Shown here piece by piece: positions 33,627 to 43,033 of a DNA stretch of 54,198 nucleotides. A program made the position numbers and the translations under genes. Numbering within the stretch: position 1 is the first letter of the stretch; the number at the start of each line of letters is the position of its first letter. The notes below the pieces were generated by a model. It ran no database searches and was not told the DNA's origin. It worked only from the letters and a program-made list of their open reading frames with translations. The stretch comes from JADLGJ01 sp031423615 (GTDB lineage: Bacteria > Omnitrophota > Gorgyraeia > Zapsychrales > JANLHA01): assembly GCA_031423615.1 (NCBI GenBank), contig JANPFV010000099.1, positions 1 through 54,198 on the forward strand, in the 5' to 3' direction.

Positions 33627-35810
33627 ATGAAAAAAATCTTTCTCCTGAATCTGCTGGCCCTTTTATCTGCGTTTCTGCTGTTTCAAATTGAATTGATTTC
33701 TGCAAAAAGCCTTCTTCCCCCATATGGCGGAAGCTATATGGTGTGGGGCAGTTGTATGGTTTTCTTTCAAGCGGTCCTTTTAGGGGGATATTGTTTTGCG
33801 CATGTCGCCATAAGGTGTTGGGGCATGGCGCGCTATAGATTCATTCACGTCGGGCTCATGCTGGTCCCGCTGTTATTTTTTCGGGGAAAAGCTTTTCCCG
33901 TTAGCGTTATTCAAAATGATTTCTTGGCTTGGGATGTTTTCCTCCACTTGTTGTGGACCATTGGACCCGTTTTCTTTGTTCTGTCGACGATCAGTGTCAT
34001 GACCCAAGTCTGGCTTTCTGTTTCAAACCTCCCTGAACAAAGAAATCCTTATGTCCTCTACGCATGGTCCAACGGCGGTTCCTTCGCCGCATTGTTGACG
34101 TATCCCTTCATTTTCGAATATATTTTTGATCTCTCATCGCAACTTCAGATGTGGTGGGCCGCGTATTTTGTGTTGATGGGTCTCAGTGTGGCGGGATGCT
34201 TTCTTATTCCGCTCAGTTCCGAAGTTAGGCCGCGGGAAAAAGAAACACCCGCTTTGGATAGAAAGGATGTGGCCCGTTGGTTTTTACTCAGCGCCGGGGG
34301 GGTGATCCTGTTTTTGTCTGTAACGAATATTATGACGATGGCAATTGCGCCTTTTCCTCTGCTTTGGATTATTCCCTTGGGAATTTATTTGCTTGCTTTT
34401 GTCCTTAATTTTAAAAGAGTTTCCTGGTGTCCGTCTTGGATCACCCGGCGCATCCACTTGACCATTGGCCTGGGAATGCTGTTTTATTTATTCCTCGCAA
34501 TGCGGTCCTTGCCCATGGCGGTTAAAGTACTGATTTTGGTCGGTATGCTTTTTGTGCTTTGCATGTATTGTCAGAATCAATTGGCGCAGAGCCGCCCGGC
34601 GGGAAATAAAAATCTTACGGTTTTTTATTTGTGGGTCGCGTTCGGTGGTTTTGCGGGAGGCATGATGACCACATGGCTGATGCCGCTGGTTTCCCAGTCG
34701 GTTTTGGAATATGTTTTGGGTCTGACGGTCATTGCTCTGGCGGTTAAACCAACTTCCGGAAAAAACGGCGGCCATCTTCAGACGCTGATGGCCATGACCG
34801 TTTTGATTATGGCCTTGTTTTTATGGCCGCTGGGGTTTGCAGAAAAAAGTTTTGTTGGAATGGTGTTGCTATTGGCCCTAGGAGGGATGGTGTTTAACCG
34901 GTTAGAAAATGCGAAAAATGCGCTGGCCTCGACAATGATTTTACTTTTATTGCTGACGCCGTCTTTGGAGGGTATCTGGAGTCAAAAAAATTATTTATAT
35001 AAAAAAAGAAATTATTACGGGATTTGCCGTATTTTCGATTACGGCGGAGTAAGAGTCTTTATGCATGGAACAACGTTGCACGGGGTGCAAAGAATCGGCA
35101 ATGGTCTGGCGTCGGAGCCGACGAGTTATTACGGCCCCCACTCGCCGGTGGCGCAAATTCTCGAAGATAAATCTTTTTTAGCAGAGCGGGTGGGAATTGT
35201 CGGATTGGGCGCGGGAACATTGGCCGTTTATGGACGGCGGGGGCAGAAAATGGATTTTTATGAACTTGACCCGGAAGTTTACCGGATCGCCAATCGTTTT
35301 TTTACTTTTACCAAGGAATCCTCGGCGACCATCGCTTACTTTTTAGGCGATGCCCGTATAGCTTTGGATAGAAATCCGAGCGTCCAATATGATATTTTGA
35401 TTTTGGATGCTTTCAGCGGCGACGCCATTCCGGTGCATCTTCTGACGAGAGAAATGATGGCCAAATACCGGACGCATCTGAATTCCGAAGGCATTCTTCT
35501 GTTTCATGTCACGAACCGTTATGTGAAAGCCGGGTTGATCGCCAGCCGCAGTGCTCTCTCGGAAAAAGGACTTTTTTGTTATAAATCGGCGGAACAGATC
35601 GATCGTTACGAACTTTCTTCCGATTGGATTGCGGTGACGTGGAGTCAATCGCGTTTTGAAAAATTGCTTACGGAATTTCACTGGAAACTGATGGATGCGG
35701 CCGTCGTGGCGCGTATCCGTCCGTGGACCGATGAATATTCTAATATTCTGACGGTCATCAAGGCGGATGAACTGCGGAATTCTCTTACTGATCTGCGAGC
35801 GCTTCATTAA
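33627..35810 (+). CDS. Membrane protein fused to a spermidine-synthase-like domain
   Basis: A 727-residue protein. Residues 1 to about 450 hold some ten to twelve hydrophobic helices in the arrangement of the 'fused MFS/spermidine synthase' family. Residues from about 480 form an aminopropyltransferase/methyltransferase fold with the SAM-type loop VGIVGLGAGTLAVYG, then FYELDPEV and LILDAFSGDAIPVHLL. The catalytic Asp expected in true spermidine synthases lies in the DAFSGDA region. The substrate is unknown. It may couple transport and synthesis of a polyamine-like compound or modify a membrane substrate. The start is ATG 33627. Confidence 0.8.
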   Translation: MKKIFLLNLLALLSAFLLFQIELISAKSLLPPYGGSYMVWGSCMVFFQAVLLGGYCFAHVAIRCWGMARYRFIHVGLMLVPLLFFRGKAFPVSVIQNDFLAWDVFLHLLWTIGPVFFVLSTISVMTQVWLSVSNLPEQRNPYVLYAWSNGGSFAALLTYPFIFEYIFDLSSQLQMWWAAYFVLMGLSVAGCFLIPLSSEVRPREKETPALDRKDVARWFLLSAGGVILFLSVTNIMTMAIAPFPLLWIIPLGIYLLAFVLNFKRVSWCPSWITRRIHLTIGLGMLFYLFLAMRSLPMAVKVLILVGMLFVLCMYCQNQLAQSRPAGNKNLTVFYLWVAFGGFAGGMMTTWLMPLVSQSVLEYVLGLTVIALAVKPTSGKNGGHLQTLMAMTVLIMALFLWPLGFAEKSFVGMVLLLALGGMVFNRLENAKNALASTMILLLLLTPSLEGIWSQKNYLYKKRNYYGICRIFDYGGVRVFMHGTTLHGVQRIGNGLASEPTSYYGPHSPVAQILEDKSFLAERVGIVGLGAGTLAVYGRRGQKMDFYELDPEVYRIANRFFTFTKESSATIAYFLGDARIALDRNPSVQYDILILDAFSGDAIPVHLLTREMMAKYRTHLNSEGILLFHVTNRYVKAGLIASRSALSEKGLFCYKSAEQIDRYELSSDWIAVTWSQSRFEKLLTEFHWKLMDAAVVARIRPWTDEYSNILTVIKADELRNSLTDLRALH

Positions 35811-35829
35811 AGGGGTATGAAATCTATTT

Positions 35830-36012
35830 ATGGAAAAGGGAATCGGCCGGAGAATTTTGGCCCGTTTTATTTTTTTGACTTATCTGATTCTTTGTTATGT
35901 CACAATGTCTTCGCTTTTCGCCACGGTGCCGCGGTTCGCTTTGCGGGTTGCGCCGTTATTTATTCTGGTCATGGCTTTTAGTGCGCAAATTTTAAAGGAG
36001 GCCCAAAGATGA
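35830..36012 (+). CDS. Small hydrophobic protein, function unknown
   Basis: A 60-residue protein with a basic N-terminus (EKGIGRRILARF) and two hydrophobic stretches at about residues 13-30 and 39-52, so probably an inner-membrane hairpin. It has no recognisable family. Its stop overlaps the start of the hydrolase gene (ATGA), and it follows the previous gene by 19 bases. Both facts support real translation. A short spurious ORF cannot be excluded. Confidence 0.5.
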   Translation: MEKGIGRRILARFIFLTYLILCYVTMSSLFATVPRFALRVAPLFILVMAFSAQILKEAQR

Positions 36013-36515
36013 AAAAGAATGTTGTGTATTTCGCCCATGGTAAGGAAAGCGGACCGTGGGGGACTAAAATTACGGCTCTGGCGAAAATCGCTGCCATCAA
36101 AGGGTTTCACGTTGAGAGTCCGGATTATTCCGGGATGGAAAATCCGGAAAAGCGCGTCGAGAAATTATTGGCTTTGAAACCTGAGGGCAAGCCCCTTGTT
36201 CTCGTCGGGTCCAGCATGGGCGGTTATGTTTCAACCGTCGCGTCGAAAGTGTTAATGCCCGCCGGTTTATTCCTCCTGGCGCCGGCTTTTTTCTGTGAAG
36301 GATATGCCGAGCAACAGCCTGCGCCTTGCGCAGAACGCATTTTGATCATCCACGGATGGGACGATGAATTGATCCCGGCGCAAGACATTATTCATTATGC
36401 TAAAGAATTCAAAAATTCCCTGTATCTCATAAAAAGCGACCACCGTCTCATGAATGCTATGCCGGTGATTGAGAAACTTTTTGCTAACTTTCTCGATGAA
36501 ACCCTGGCCCTGTAA
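36009..36515 (+). CDS. Small alpha/beta-hydrolase
   Basis: A 168-residue alpha/beta-hydrolase of the YqiA-like/UPF0227 type. The oxyanion region is YFAHGKESGPWG, the nucleophile elbow is VGSSMGGY, the acid lies in IIHGWDDELIP, and the catalytic His is in KSDHRLM. All three catalytic positions are present. There is no signal peptide, so it is cytoplasmic. The substrate, probably an ester or thioester, is unknown. AAAGGAGGCCC gives a strong ribosome site. Confidence 0.82.
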   Translation: MKKNVVYFAHGKESGPWGTKITALAKIAAIKGFHVESPDYSGMENPEKRVEKLLALKPEGKPLVLVGSSMGGYVSTVASKVLMPAGLFLLAPAFFCEGYAEQQPAPCAERILIIHGWDDELIPAQDIIHYAKEFKNSLYLIKSDHRLMNAMPVIEKLFANFLDETLAL

Positions 36516-36521
36516 CCACCT

Positions 36522-38177
36522 ATGTTAAACCGCTTTTTTCCCGCGATTTCCGTTGAAGAACAGGACCGGTCTTATACCCAGCCGGCTTTGGTGGCCATCC
36601 TCGTTCTGGCCGCCGTTTTCCGTTTGGCCTTTCTTGTCGAGATACAGGCAAACCCTATGCCGGTCATGGTCAGTCAAAGTCCCCTATTTGACCAGTACAA
36701 TTATATAACCATGGCCCAAGACATTATCAGTCATCACTGGCTGGGGTCTTCCCATCCCGGACATTCGCCGGTGTATTCTTATCTGATCGCTGTCCTGTTC
36801 AGTTTTTTCGGCCGCGACATGAATGTTGTTTTTGCCTTTCAAATCCTTTATGGGATTTTGGCGGTTTATTTGTTTTACCGCTGCGCCGTCCTGCTCTTTC
36901 AAAATAAAAATCTGGGATTGTTGACGGCCTTTATTGCGGCGTTGTACTCACCCTTTATTTATTATGAATGTACTCTTCTGCGCGAATCCGTCATCGGGTA
37001 TACCAATTTGACGGCGTTTTATTTTTTTCTTCTCGCTTTGCGAAAAGAAAAGAGCAAGAATTATTTTTTCGGCGGAATGGCTCTGGGCTTGTCACTGATC
37101 TTGCGCGCGGGAATCTTGCCGGTTTTTGTTTTAAGTTATATTGTGGTGGGCGTAAAGAATTTTCAATTTCGATTCAAGCCTTTTTTATTTGTCCTCGCTG
37201 GGATGGCCGTCATGATCGCCCCATTAACCTTGCGGAATTATGTTTCCGGTTTTAAAGCCTTGACGGAAACATCCGGTCCGACACTTTTTTGGCTGGGTAA
37301 TACTTATGATTCTCCGGGTATCGGGTTGACCTATACTCCAACGCAAAAGCTGTTGACCGCCGAGACCCAGGGCCACATCGGACCTACTCTGCAAGTCCTC
37401 TGGCGGGAAATGCAGAAACATCCCTTAGAATACCGGGATCTATTCGGCCGCAAATTCAAAATGCTTTTTAATGGCTATGAAATCCCGGCCAACCTCAGTT
37501 ATGATCTTTTTAAAGAAGAATCCTTGATTTTAAAACTCGCTATTTTTGATTTTGTTTTTATTTCACCCTTGGCGCTTTTGGGACTGCTTTTATTGTTTGG
37601 CAAATATAAACATAGCGGAATGTTTTATGCCTTTCTGTTTGCGCTTACGGTTTTTGTTTTTATTTTTCATATTCAAAGCCGTTATCGCGTGGCGTTTATG
37701 CCTTTTAATGTTCTTGCGGCCAGTTACACGGTGTTCTGGTTTGGGGAAATGATCAAAAGAAAAGCCCATGATTCTCTCGTCGTGGGCACGATTGTTTTCT
37801 TGCAGTTTTTTTCTTTTACCTTTCCCGACCGGGACATCAAAGAGCGTTTTTTCGGCGGAGGCATCCGGGCCATCGATTATTCCAATATGGCCGGGGCGTA
37901 TGTGTTGCAAATTGAAAATAAAAACTTGACCGGGGACGCCCGCGTAAAAAATCTTGAAAAAGCCATTGTTTATTATGATAAAGCCCTGCAACGGATGCAG
38001 GGAGAAGGTCGGGTGAGCATTTATATTACTCAAGCCATGGTTTACCGGGACTTGCATTTGAAGGCCCATGCCGCGGATGCATTGAATAAGGCTTTGGAGA
38101 TTGATCCGGACAATGCCATTGCCCGTAAAGAATATCAGAGTATGATGGGTTTTATGTTTATAAAAACAAAGGAATGA
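36522..38177 (+). CDS. GT-C (GT39/PMT-like) glycosyltransferase with TPR tail
   Basis: A 551-residue membrane protein. The first extracytoplasmic loop contains FDQYNYITMAQDIISHHW, the acidic region typical of polyprenyl-phosphate-sugar-dependent GT-C enzymes. About ten hydrophobic helices span residues 20-420. The C-terminal part (about 450-545) has tetratricopeptide-like helices (LEKAIVYYDKALQRMQ, AADALNKALEIDPDNAIARK). It probably glycosylates a lipid or protein in the periplasm, with the TPR tail binding a partner. Acceptor and donor are not known. The next gene begins after one base. Confidence 0.78.
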   Translation: MLNRFFPAISVEEQDRSYTQPALVAILVLAAVFRLAFLVEIQANPMPVMVSQSPLFDQYNYITMAQDIISHHWLGSSHPGHSPVYSYLIAVLFSFFGRDMNVVFAFQILYGILAVYLFYRCAVLLFQNKNLGLLTAFIAALYSPFIYYECTLLRESVIGYTNLTAFYFFLLALRKEKSKNYFFGGMALGLSLILRAGILPVFVLSYIVVGVKNFQFRFKPFLFVLAGMAVMIAPLTLRNYVSGFKALTETSGPTLFWLGNTYDSPGIGLTYTPTQKLLTAETQGHIGPTLQVLWREMQKHPLEYRDLFGRKFKMLFNGYEIPANLSYDLFKEESLILKLAIFDFVFISPLALLGLLLLFGKYKHSGMFYAFLFALTVFVFIFHIQSRYRVAFMPFNVLAASYTVFWFGEMIKRKAHDSLVVGTIVFLQFFSFTFPDRDIKERFFGGGIRAIDYSNMAGAYVLQIENKNLTGDARVKNLEKAIVYYDKALQRMQGEGRVSIYITQAMVYRDLHLKAHAADALNKALEIDPDNAIARKEYQSMMGFMFIKTKE

Positions 38178-38178
38178 A

Positions 38179-38958
38179 ATGAAGGAAATAAATTTTCGAT
38201 GCAAAATTTATTTGCTAGTGGCTTCCCTGTTTATTCCCGGATGCGCGACACCGACATTGCGGCCCAGTGATCTTGCTGCCACGGAGCAACTAGCCGAGCA
38301 GGGGAGAGTGATTCTTTTGAGTTCGATGCAGAAGCGGGACCCGCAAAACCTGTGGTCGGGACTCAAAATGATGAAGGTGATTGCGACCGATTTTTGGTCA
38401 TCGCCGACCGCGCGATATTTTTCTCCTGTTCCCGAGGCGTCTCAGCAAATTCAATTCGCTTTTAATCTCCTGGACGAGGACGCGGCCGCAAAGTTTTTGG
38501 GCGACCGGTCAACGGGGAACATTTTTGGCATTGCGGATGGCAAAACATATTCTGTGACGCAAGGGATACGCCGGGATAAAATGTCAAAAAAAGTTTTGGG
38601 TTATTTGCCCGTCGCGCGTGCTTATTTCCTCTGGCCGCAAGTTATGCAGAATTATAAAAGCACAGCTTATCTGGGGCAGGCAAAAAAAGGATACGCTTTT
38701 TATTACAAAATCTTCGTCGGCATGGAAGAATCCGGCGGGGACGAATATATCGTGTGGGTCAATATCCAGACATTGACTATCGATTATATCCAGTTTTCTT
38801 TTCGCGGCTTGGCCAAAACTCACCGCGGTGTTGTGCAATACGGGGACTATCGTCCGGTTGACGGGATGGTCTTGCCGCATGAGATTACGCTTTTAGAAAA
38901 TATGGACAGGAAAGAATTTTCGCATAAATTTTATGCGGAGGTCTATAGCCTAGAATAA
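38179..38958 (+). CDS. Lipoprotein of unknown function (possibly LolA-like fold)
   Basis: A 259-residue predicted lipoprotein. Signal sequence KIYLLVASLFIPGC ends in a lipobox with Cys near residue 22. The second half alternates short beta-strands (YAFYYKIFVG, YIVWVNIQTLTIDYIQFSF, then GDYRPVDGMVLPHEITLL). This pattern recalls the half-barrel of LolA/LolB-like sorting proteins, but I cannot confirm it. The +2 residue Ala favours outer-membrane sorting. It may work with the GT-C enzyme encoded just before it. Confidence 0.72.
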   Translation: MKEINFRCKIYLLVASLFIPGCATPTLRPSDLAATEQLAEQGRVILLSSMQKRDPQNLWSGLKMMKVIATDFWSSPTARYFSPVPEASQQIQFAFNLLDEDAAAKFLGDRSTGNIFGIADGKTYSVTQGIRRDKMSKKVLGYLPVARAYFLWPQVMQNYKSTAYLGQAKKGYAFYYKIFVGMEESGGDEYIVWVNIQTLTIDYIQFSFRGLAKTHRGVVQYGDYRPVDGMVLPHEITLLENMDRKEFSHKFYAEVYSLE

Positions 38959-39101
38959 ATTTATTTTTGTAAGCTATACATTCCGCTGGAGTTATGGTAT
39001 TTTAAATGCAGATAAAGTAATCACTGCAATGATTTAAATTTAACTATTGCTCCGTTCTTAAAATATATCATTTATAAATTTCTTATTGTGGAGTCCGATC
39101 T

Positions 39102-39341
39102 ATGAATAATATGATCAAGAAGGACCGCTTGACCAAGAATATCGAAGAACAAATTTCCGCCGACGAACAAAGCCACATTCCGCTGCTTAACCGCCACTTG
39201 ACGTCCGCGCTTTTTTTTACCAAATTGAGCGCCCGGTCAGCGCGTCCGGTACGGGAAAAGTTGAACTTTGTTCTTGCAAGCCCCCAGAGGCGCGAACACC
39301 TTCTCGCCCAGTTAAAGGAGAATTTGCAGAACGACCGCTAA
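39102..39341 (+). CDS. Conserved-looking small protein, function unknown
   Basis: A 79-residue, highly charged, helical protein without signal or TM segment (LTKNIEEQISADEQSHIPLL near the start, REHLLAQLKENLQNDR at the end). A Shine-Dalgarno GTGGAG lies before ATG 39102, and the following epimerase starts seven bases after its stop. The 143-base gap upstream is AT-rich and probably holds its promoter, but I could not pick a convincing -35/-10 pair. Confidence 0.55.
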   Translation: MNNMIKKDRLTKNIEEQISADEQSHIPLLNRHLTSALFFTKLSARSARPVREKLNFVLASPQRREHLLAQLKENLQNDR

Positions 39342-39347
39342 ATTTTC

Positions 39348-40343
39348 ATGGCCAAAGTCAGTGAGGCACGTTCTCAGGTTCTTTTGATCGGCGGGGCGGG
39401 TTATATTGGCTCGCACATGGTTCGCAACCTTTTAGCGAACGGAATGATGCCGGTTGTTTTTGATGATCTGAGTTCCGGTTTCCGCAGTTTTGTCCCGTCT
39501 CATGTCCCTTTTATTAAAGGCGATTTAAAAAACTTCAGCGATATCCGCGGTGCGTTCAAGAAATTTAAAATCGACTGCGTGATGCATTTTGCCTCGTCCA
39601 TCATTGTGCCCGAGTCGGTGAATGATCCCGTCAAATATTATGAAAACAATGTGCTGGCTTTCATTCATCTTATCAAGGCGATGAGAGAGGCGGGAATTAA
39701 CAAGATCATTTTTTCTTCCACTGCGGCGGTTTATGCCGACCCTAAAAAAGTCCCCATTCCGGAGAGTGCCCTTCTTATTCCCCAGAATCCTTATGGGCAG
39801 ACAAAATTGATTTGCGAAAAAATCCTCCACGACACGGCCGCAGCTCATAAGAATTTTTCCTATGTGATATTCCGGTATTTTAATGTGGCGGGCGCGTCTG
39901 AAGACGGTGACATAGGAGAAAGCCATGAGCCGGAAACGCATTTGATCCCCATCGTCTTGGAAGCCGCTTTAAACCGGAAGAAATTTTTAAAGATTTATGG
40001 AGATGACTATGCCACTTTTGATGGAACATGTGTCCGCGATTATATTCATGTGGAAGACGTCGGTGAGGCCCATTTTTTGGCCTTAAAGAATCTGGAAACA
40101 AAAGCTCGCAACCAAATTTTTAATTTAGGCAGTCAACAGGGATTTTCAGTCAAACAAGTGATTGACGCGGCCAAAAAAGTCACTGGAAAAGATTTTAGCG
40201 TTAAAGTTTTTGCCCGCCGCCCGGGAGACGGGCCGCGGCTCATTGCCGATTCACGCAAAGCCCGGCGCATTCTGGGCTGGGCTCCCAAAAGAGATCTGGA
40301 AAAAATGATTTCTTCCGCGTGGAAATGGGAAATAAAGCAGTAG
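39348..40343 (+). CDS. galE: UDP-glucose 4-epimerase
   Basis: A 331-residue SDR epimerase interconverting UDP-glucose and UDP-galactose (or the N-acetyl forms). The cofactor loop GGAGYIGSHMVRNLLANG is at about residues 14-31. SSTAAVYADP carries the catalytic Ser/Thr, NPYGQTKLICE the YxxxK pair, and CVRDYIHVEDVGEAH is the GalE-specific segment. Length is standard. It supplies galactose-type donors for the surface glycans made by the glycosyltransferases in this window. Confidence 0.9.
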   Translation: MAKVSEARSQVLLIGGAGYIGSHMVRNLLANGMMPVVFDDLSSGFRSFVPSHVPFIKGDLKNFSDIRGAFKKFKIDCVMHFASSIIVPESVNDPVKYYENNVLAFIHLIKAMREAGINKIIFSSTAAVYADPKKVPIPESALLIPQNPYGQTKLICEKILHDTAAAHKNFSYVIFRYFNVAGASEDGDIGESHEPETHLIPIVLEAALNRKKFLKIYGDDYATFDGTCVRDYIHVEDVGEAHFLALKNLETKARNQIFNLGSQQGFSVKQVIDAAKKVTGKDFSVKVFARRPGDGPRLIADSRKARRILGWAPKRDLEKMISSAWKWEIKQ

Positions 40344-40352
40344 AATAAAACC

Positions 40353-41876
40353 ATGTCTTCTCAACTCCCAGTCGACCTTAAAGCCATCGCCCATCAAGTC
40401 ATGGCCAATTATGGTTTTACGGTCAATTTCTCCCCTGCAGTTTTACGCGAAACCCAGTCCCTGATTAAATTTGAATATAATTCGGCGGACACCATCCGTG
40501 ACTTGCGGGATTTTCTGTGGTCGTCCATTGACAATGCGGACTCTCGCGATCTTGACCAGATTGAGTTTTGCCAGCGCGCCCCCAATCGCGAAATCCGGGT
40601 CTGGATCGCGATTGCCGATGTGGACTATTATGTCGCCAAGGGCAGTTTGACCGACGGACATGCGGCCCACAACGGCGCGTCGGTCTATACCGGGGTGGAA
40701 ACCTTTCCTATGCTACCGGAACGTTTATCTCACGATATTTCATCCTTAAATCCTCACGAAGACCGCCTTGCGGTCGTGACGGAGTTTTTTGTTTTGCGGG
40801 ATGGCGATGTTCGCCCCGGAGAAATTTTTCGGGCGGTGGTGCACAATAAAGCCAAGTTGGTTTATGAAGATATTGGCGAGTGGCTGGAAGGCGACCAGCC
40901 TTTACCGCAAACGGTGAGTGCGGTTGAGGGTCTGGAAGGGCAATTGCGTTTACAAGACGAAGCCGCCCAGCGGCTGCATGGTTTTCGAATGGAACGCGGG
41001 GCCTTGGAACTGGAAACGATCGAACCGCGTGCGGTCATGCAAGAAGGAACGGTCAAGGATTTGGTCCTCATTCATAAGAATCGGGCGCGCTATGTGATTG
41101 AAAATTTTATGATTGCCTCCAATGGGAGCATGGTGGCTTTTTTGACTAAAAACGGGCGGGCCCATATTCACCGTATTGTCCGCAAGCCGGAACGCTGGCC
41201 CCAGATCCGGGAGATCGCCGCGTCATTCGGTGAGGATTTGCCTTTGGATCCGGACGCGCCATCTTTGTCGGATTTTTTGTCTCGACGGAGAAAAGCGGAT
41301 GTAGAGCGTTTTCCTGACCTTTCTTTAACCATCATCAAATTGCTGGGTTCCGGGGAATATGTTATGGCCGAACCCGGTGGAATAGCGTATGGGCATTTTG
41401 GGCTGGCGGTTGCGGATTATACTCATTCGACGGCCCCCAATCGCCGGTATATCGATATTATTATTCAACGGTTGATTAAAGCGGTTTTAGCAAAAGAAAA
41501 TTCTCCTTATGGTAAAGGGGAATTGGAAAGTATAGCTTTTCAATGTACGGAACGTGATCAGGCCGCCAAGAAAGTGGAGCGGTTTATGCGTAAGGTCGCG
41601 GCCGCTGTCCTGCTTAAGGACCGCGTGGGAGAAGTCTTCGACGGCATTGTTACCGGTGCGTCCCCCAAGGGGACCTATGTGCGTTTATTCAAACCCCCCG
41701 TCGAAGGACGTGTGATCCGCGGCGAAACAGGCATGCGGGTCGGCCTCAAGGTCCGGGTGCGATTGACGGCCATGGACATTGAAAAAGGTTTTGTGGATTT
41801 TGAAGGAGCCGGCCAGACGGCGAGAGATTATCGTTATCCGTGGAAAAACAACAAAAATAAACCCCGACGGCATTAG
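40353..41876 (+). CDS. RNB-domain exoribonuclease (RNase II/R family, short form)
   Basis: A 507-residue 3'-to-5' exoribonuclease. The RNB domain occupies about residues 40-400. The metal-binding Asp cluster is in SSIDNADSRDLDQIEF, SVYTGVETFPMLPERLSHDI follows, and YTHSTAPNRRYIDIIIQRL is the conserved late motif. A short S1-like domain (GEVFDGIVTGASPKGTYVRL) ends the protein. The N-terminal cold-shock domains of RNase II and R are missing, so substrate handling may differ. It is cytoplasmic. The start is nine bases after galE. Confidence 0.88.
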   Translation: MSSQLPVDLKAIAHQVMANYGFTVNFSPAVLRETQSLIKFEYNSADTIRDLRDFLWSSIDNADSRDLDQIEFCQRAPNREIRVWIAIADVDYYVAKGSLTDGHAAHNGASVYTGVETFPMLPERLSHDISSLNPHEDRLAVVTEFFVLRDGDVRPGEIFRAVVHNKAKLVYEDIGEWLEGDQPLPQTVSAVEGLEGQLRLQDEAAQRLHGFRMERGALELETIEPRAVMQEGTVKDLVLIHKNRARYVIENFMIASNGSMVAFLTKNGRAHIHRIVRKPERWPQIREIAASFGEDLPLDPDAPSLSDFLSRRRKADVERFPDLSLTIIKLLGSGEYVMAEPGGIAYGHFGLAVADYTHSTAPNRRYIDIIIQRLIKAVLAKENSPYGKGELESIAFQCTERDQAAKKVERFMRKVAAAVLLKDRVGEVFDGIVTGASPKGTYVRLFKPPVEGRVIRGETGMRVGLKVRVRLTAMDIEKGFVDFEGAGQTARDYRYPWKNNKNKPRRH

Positions 41877-41899
41877 TTTGCCGAAGATTTTCCGATAAA

Positions 41900-43033
41900 A
41901 TGAAAATCGCTTTTAAATCCCCGTTAAGCTTCCTGCTTATTTTTGCGGCGGGCGCCATGCTTTTGTTTTGTTCCTCGGCCAAATCTGGATCGCGCACGCG
42001 CATTTTTATCGTTAGCAGTTATCATCCGGAATATCTGTGGTCGCAGGACACGGCGGCCGGCGTGGGAGCAGCCTTGGTAGATTTCCAATTTCTCGATAAT
42101 AAACGGGAAGTCGACGAATTCAACACCAAGTTTTATATTGAGAGTTCCGGGGCAGTCATTAAGAAAGCCTGGATGGACACCAAGCGAAAAAGCTCTAAGA
42201 TGGAAATTGCTGATGCGACCGCGCGCATTGTCAATGCTATCAAAATTTTTCACCCGGATATTATTTTACTAGGCGACGACAATGCCGCCAATTACATCGG
42301 CAATCATTTTATTGACAGCGAAATTCCCCTTGTTTTTTGGGGAATCAACGGTATGCCTTTGTGCTATGGTCTTATTGATTCCATTGAAAAACCGGGACAT
42401 AATGTCACCGGTGTTTACCAAGTCGGTTATATGAAGGAAAGCCTGGAAAACCTTGTGCGTTTGGTCCCCGGCATTAAAACGGCGGCTGTTCTTTCTGATG
42501 ATTCTGAAACCGGCCGGGCCAAGGTCAAGAATTTGTTGATGCTGGCGGCCGAGAGGAAACTTCCCGTTAAGATCGGGAATGTTGTTGTGACCAATTCTTT
42601 TAAGACATGGAAAGAATCGGCATTGCAATTTGCCCAAACTGATGATGCCTTTATCATTTTTAACCATAACACTCTTAAGGATGAAAACGGTAGACCCATT
42701 GATCCAATGGCCGCGGGAGCCTGGTATTTGGAGCATATCAAGAAACCGGACTGTGCCGATCAAAGGCAGTTTATTCTGGAGGGCATACTTTTGGGCGTAG
42801 ACGATTCGGGATTTAAACAAGGGTATGAAGCTGTACGGTATGTTGTCGAGATCATAAAAAATAACAAGCCGCCGGGACAACTGTCGGTCAAGACGCCGGA
42901 ACGCGGATCGATCATGGTCAATCGTATCCGGGCCAAGCAATTGGGAATCCCCTTGGATCAGGCCAATTTTGTTGAGGAATTTATTGACCGGTCTTTAGCC
43001 GAGGAATTTAACATCCCCGCCCAGAAAAAATGA
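41900..43033 (+). CDS. ABC-type substrate-binding-like periplasmic protein
   Basis: A 377-residue exported protein of the ABC_sub_bind/TrpX-like family. After a signal sequence (SFLLIFAAGAMLLF, possibly lipoprotein-type at the Cys before SSAKSG) come two Rossmann-like lobes: IFIVSSYHPEYLWSQD starts lobe 1, and VTGVYQVGYMKESLENLVRL and AAVLSDDSETGRAKVKNL lie in lobe 2. No ABC permease or ATPase is nearby. Its stop overlaps the start of a receptor with GGDEF and EAL domains. It is therefore more likely a periplasmic ligand sensor for that receptor than a transporter subunit. Confidence 0.83.
   Translation: MKIAFKSPLSFLLIFAAGAMLLFCSSAKSGSRTRIFIVSSYHPEYLWSQDTAAGVGAALVDFQFLDNKREVDEFNTKFYIESSGAVIKKAWMDTKRKSSKMEIADATARIVNAIKIFHPDIILLGDDNAANYIGNHFIDSEIPLVFWGINGMPLCYGLIDSIEKPGHNVTGVYQVGYMKESLENLVRLVPGIKTAAVLSDDSETGRAKVKNLLMLAAERKLPVKIGNVVVTNSFKTWKESALQFAQTDDAFIIFNHNTLKDENGRPIDPMAAGAWYLEHIKKPDCADQRQFILEGILLGVDDSGFKQGYEAVRYVVEIIKNNKPPGQLSVKTPERGSIMVNRIRAKQLGIPLDQANFVEEFIDRSLAEEFNIPAQKK

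Noticed and set aside
42269..42940. 223-codon minus-strand open frame opposite the binding-protein gene
   Set aside because: It is antisense to a clear signal-bearing family member and has no recognisable motif or start context.
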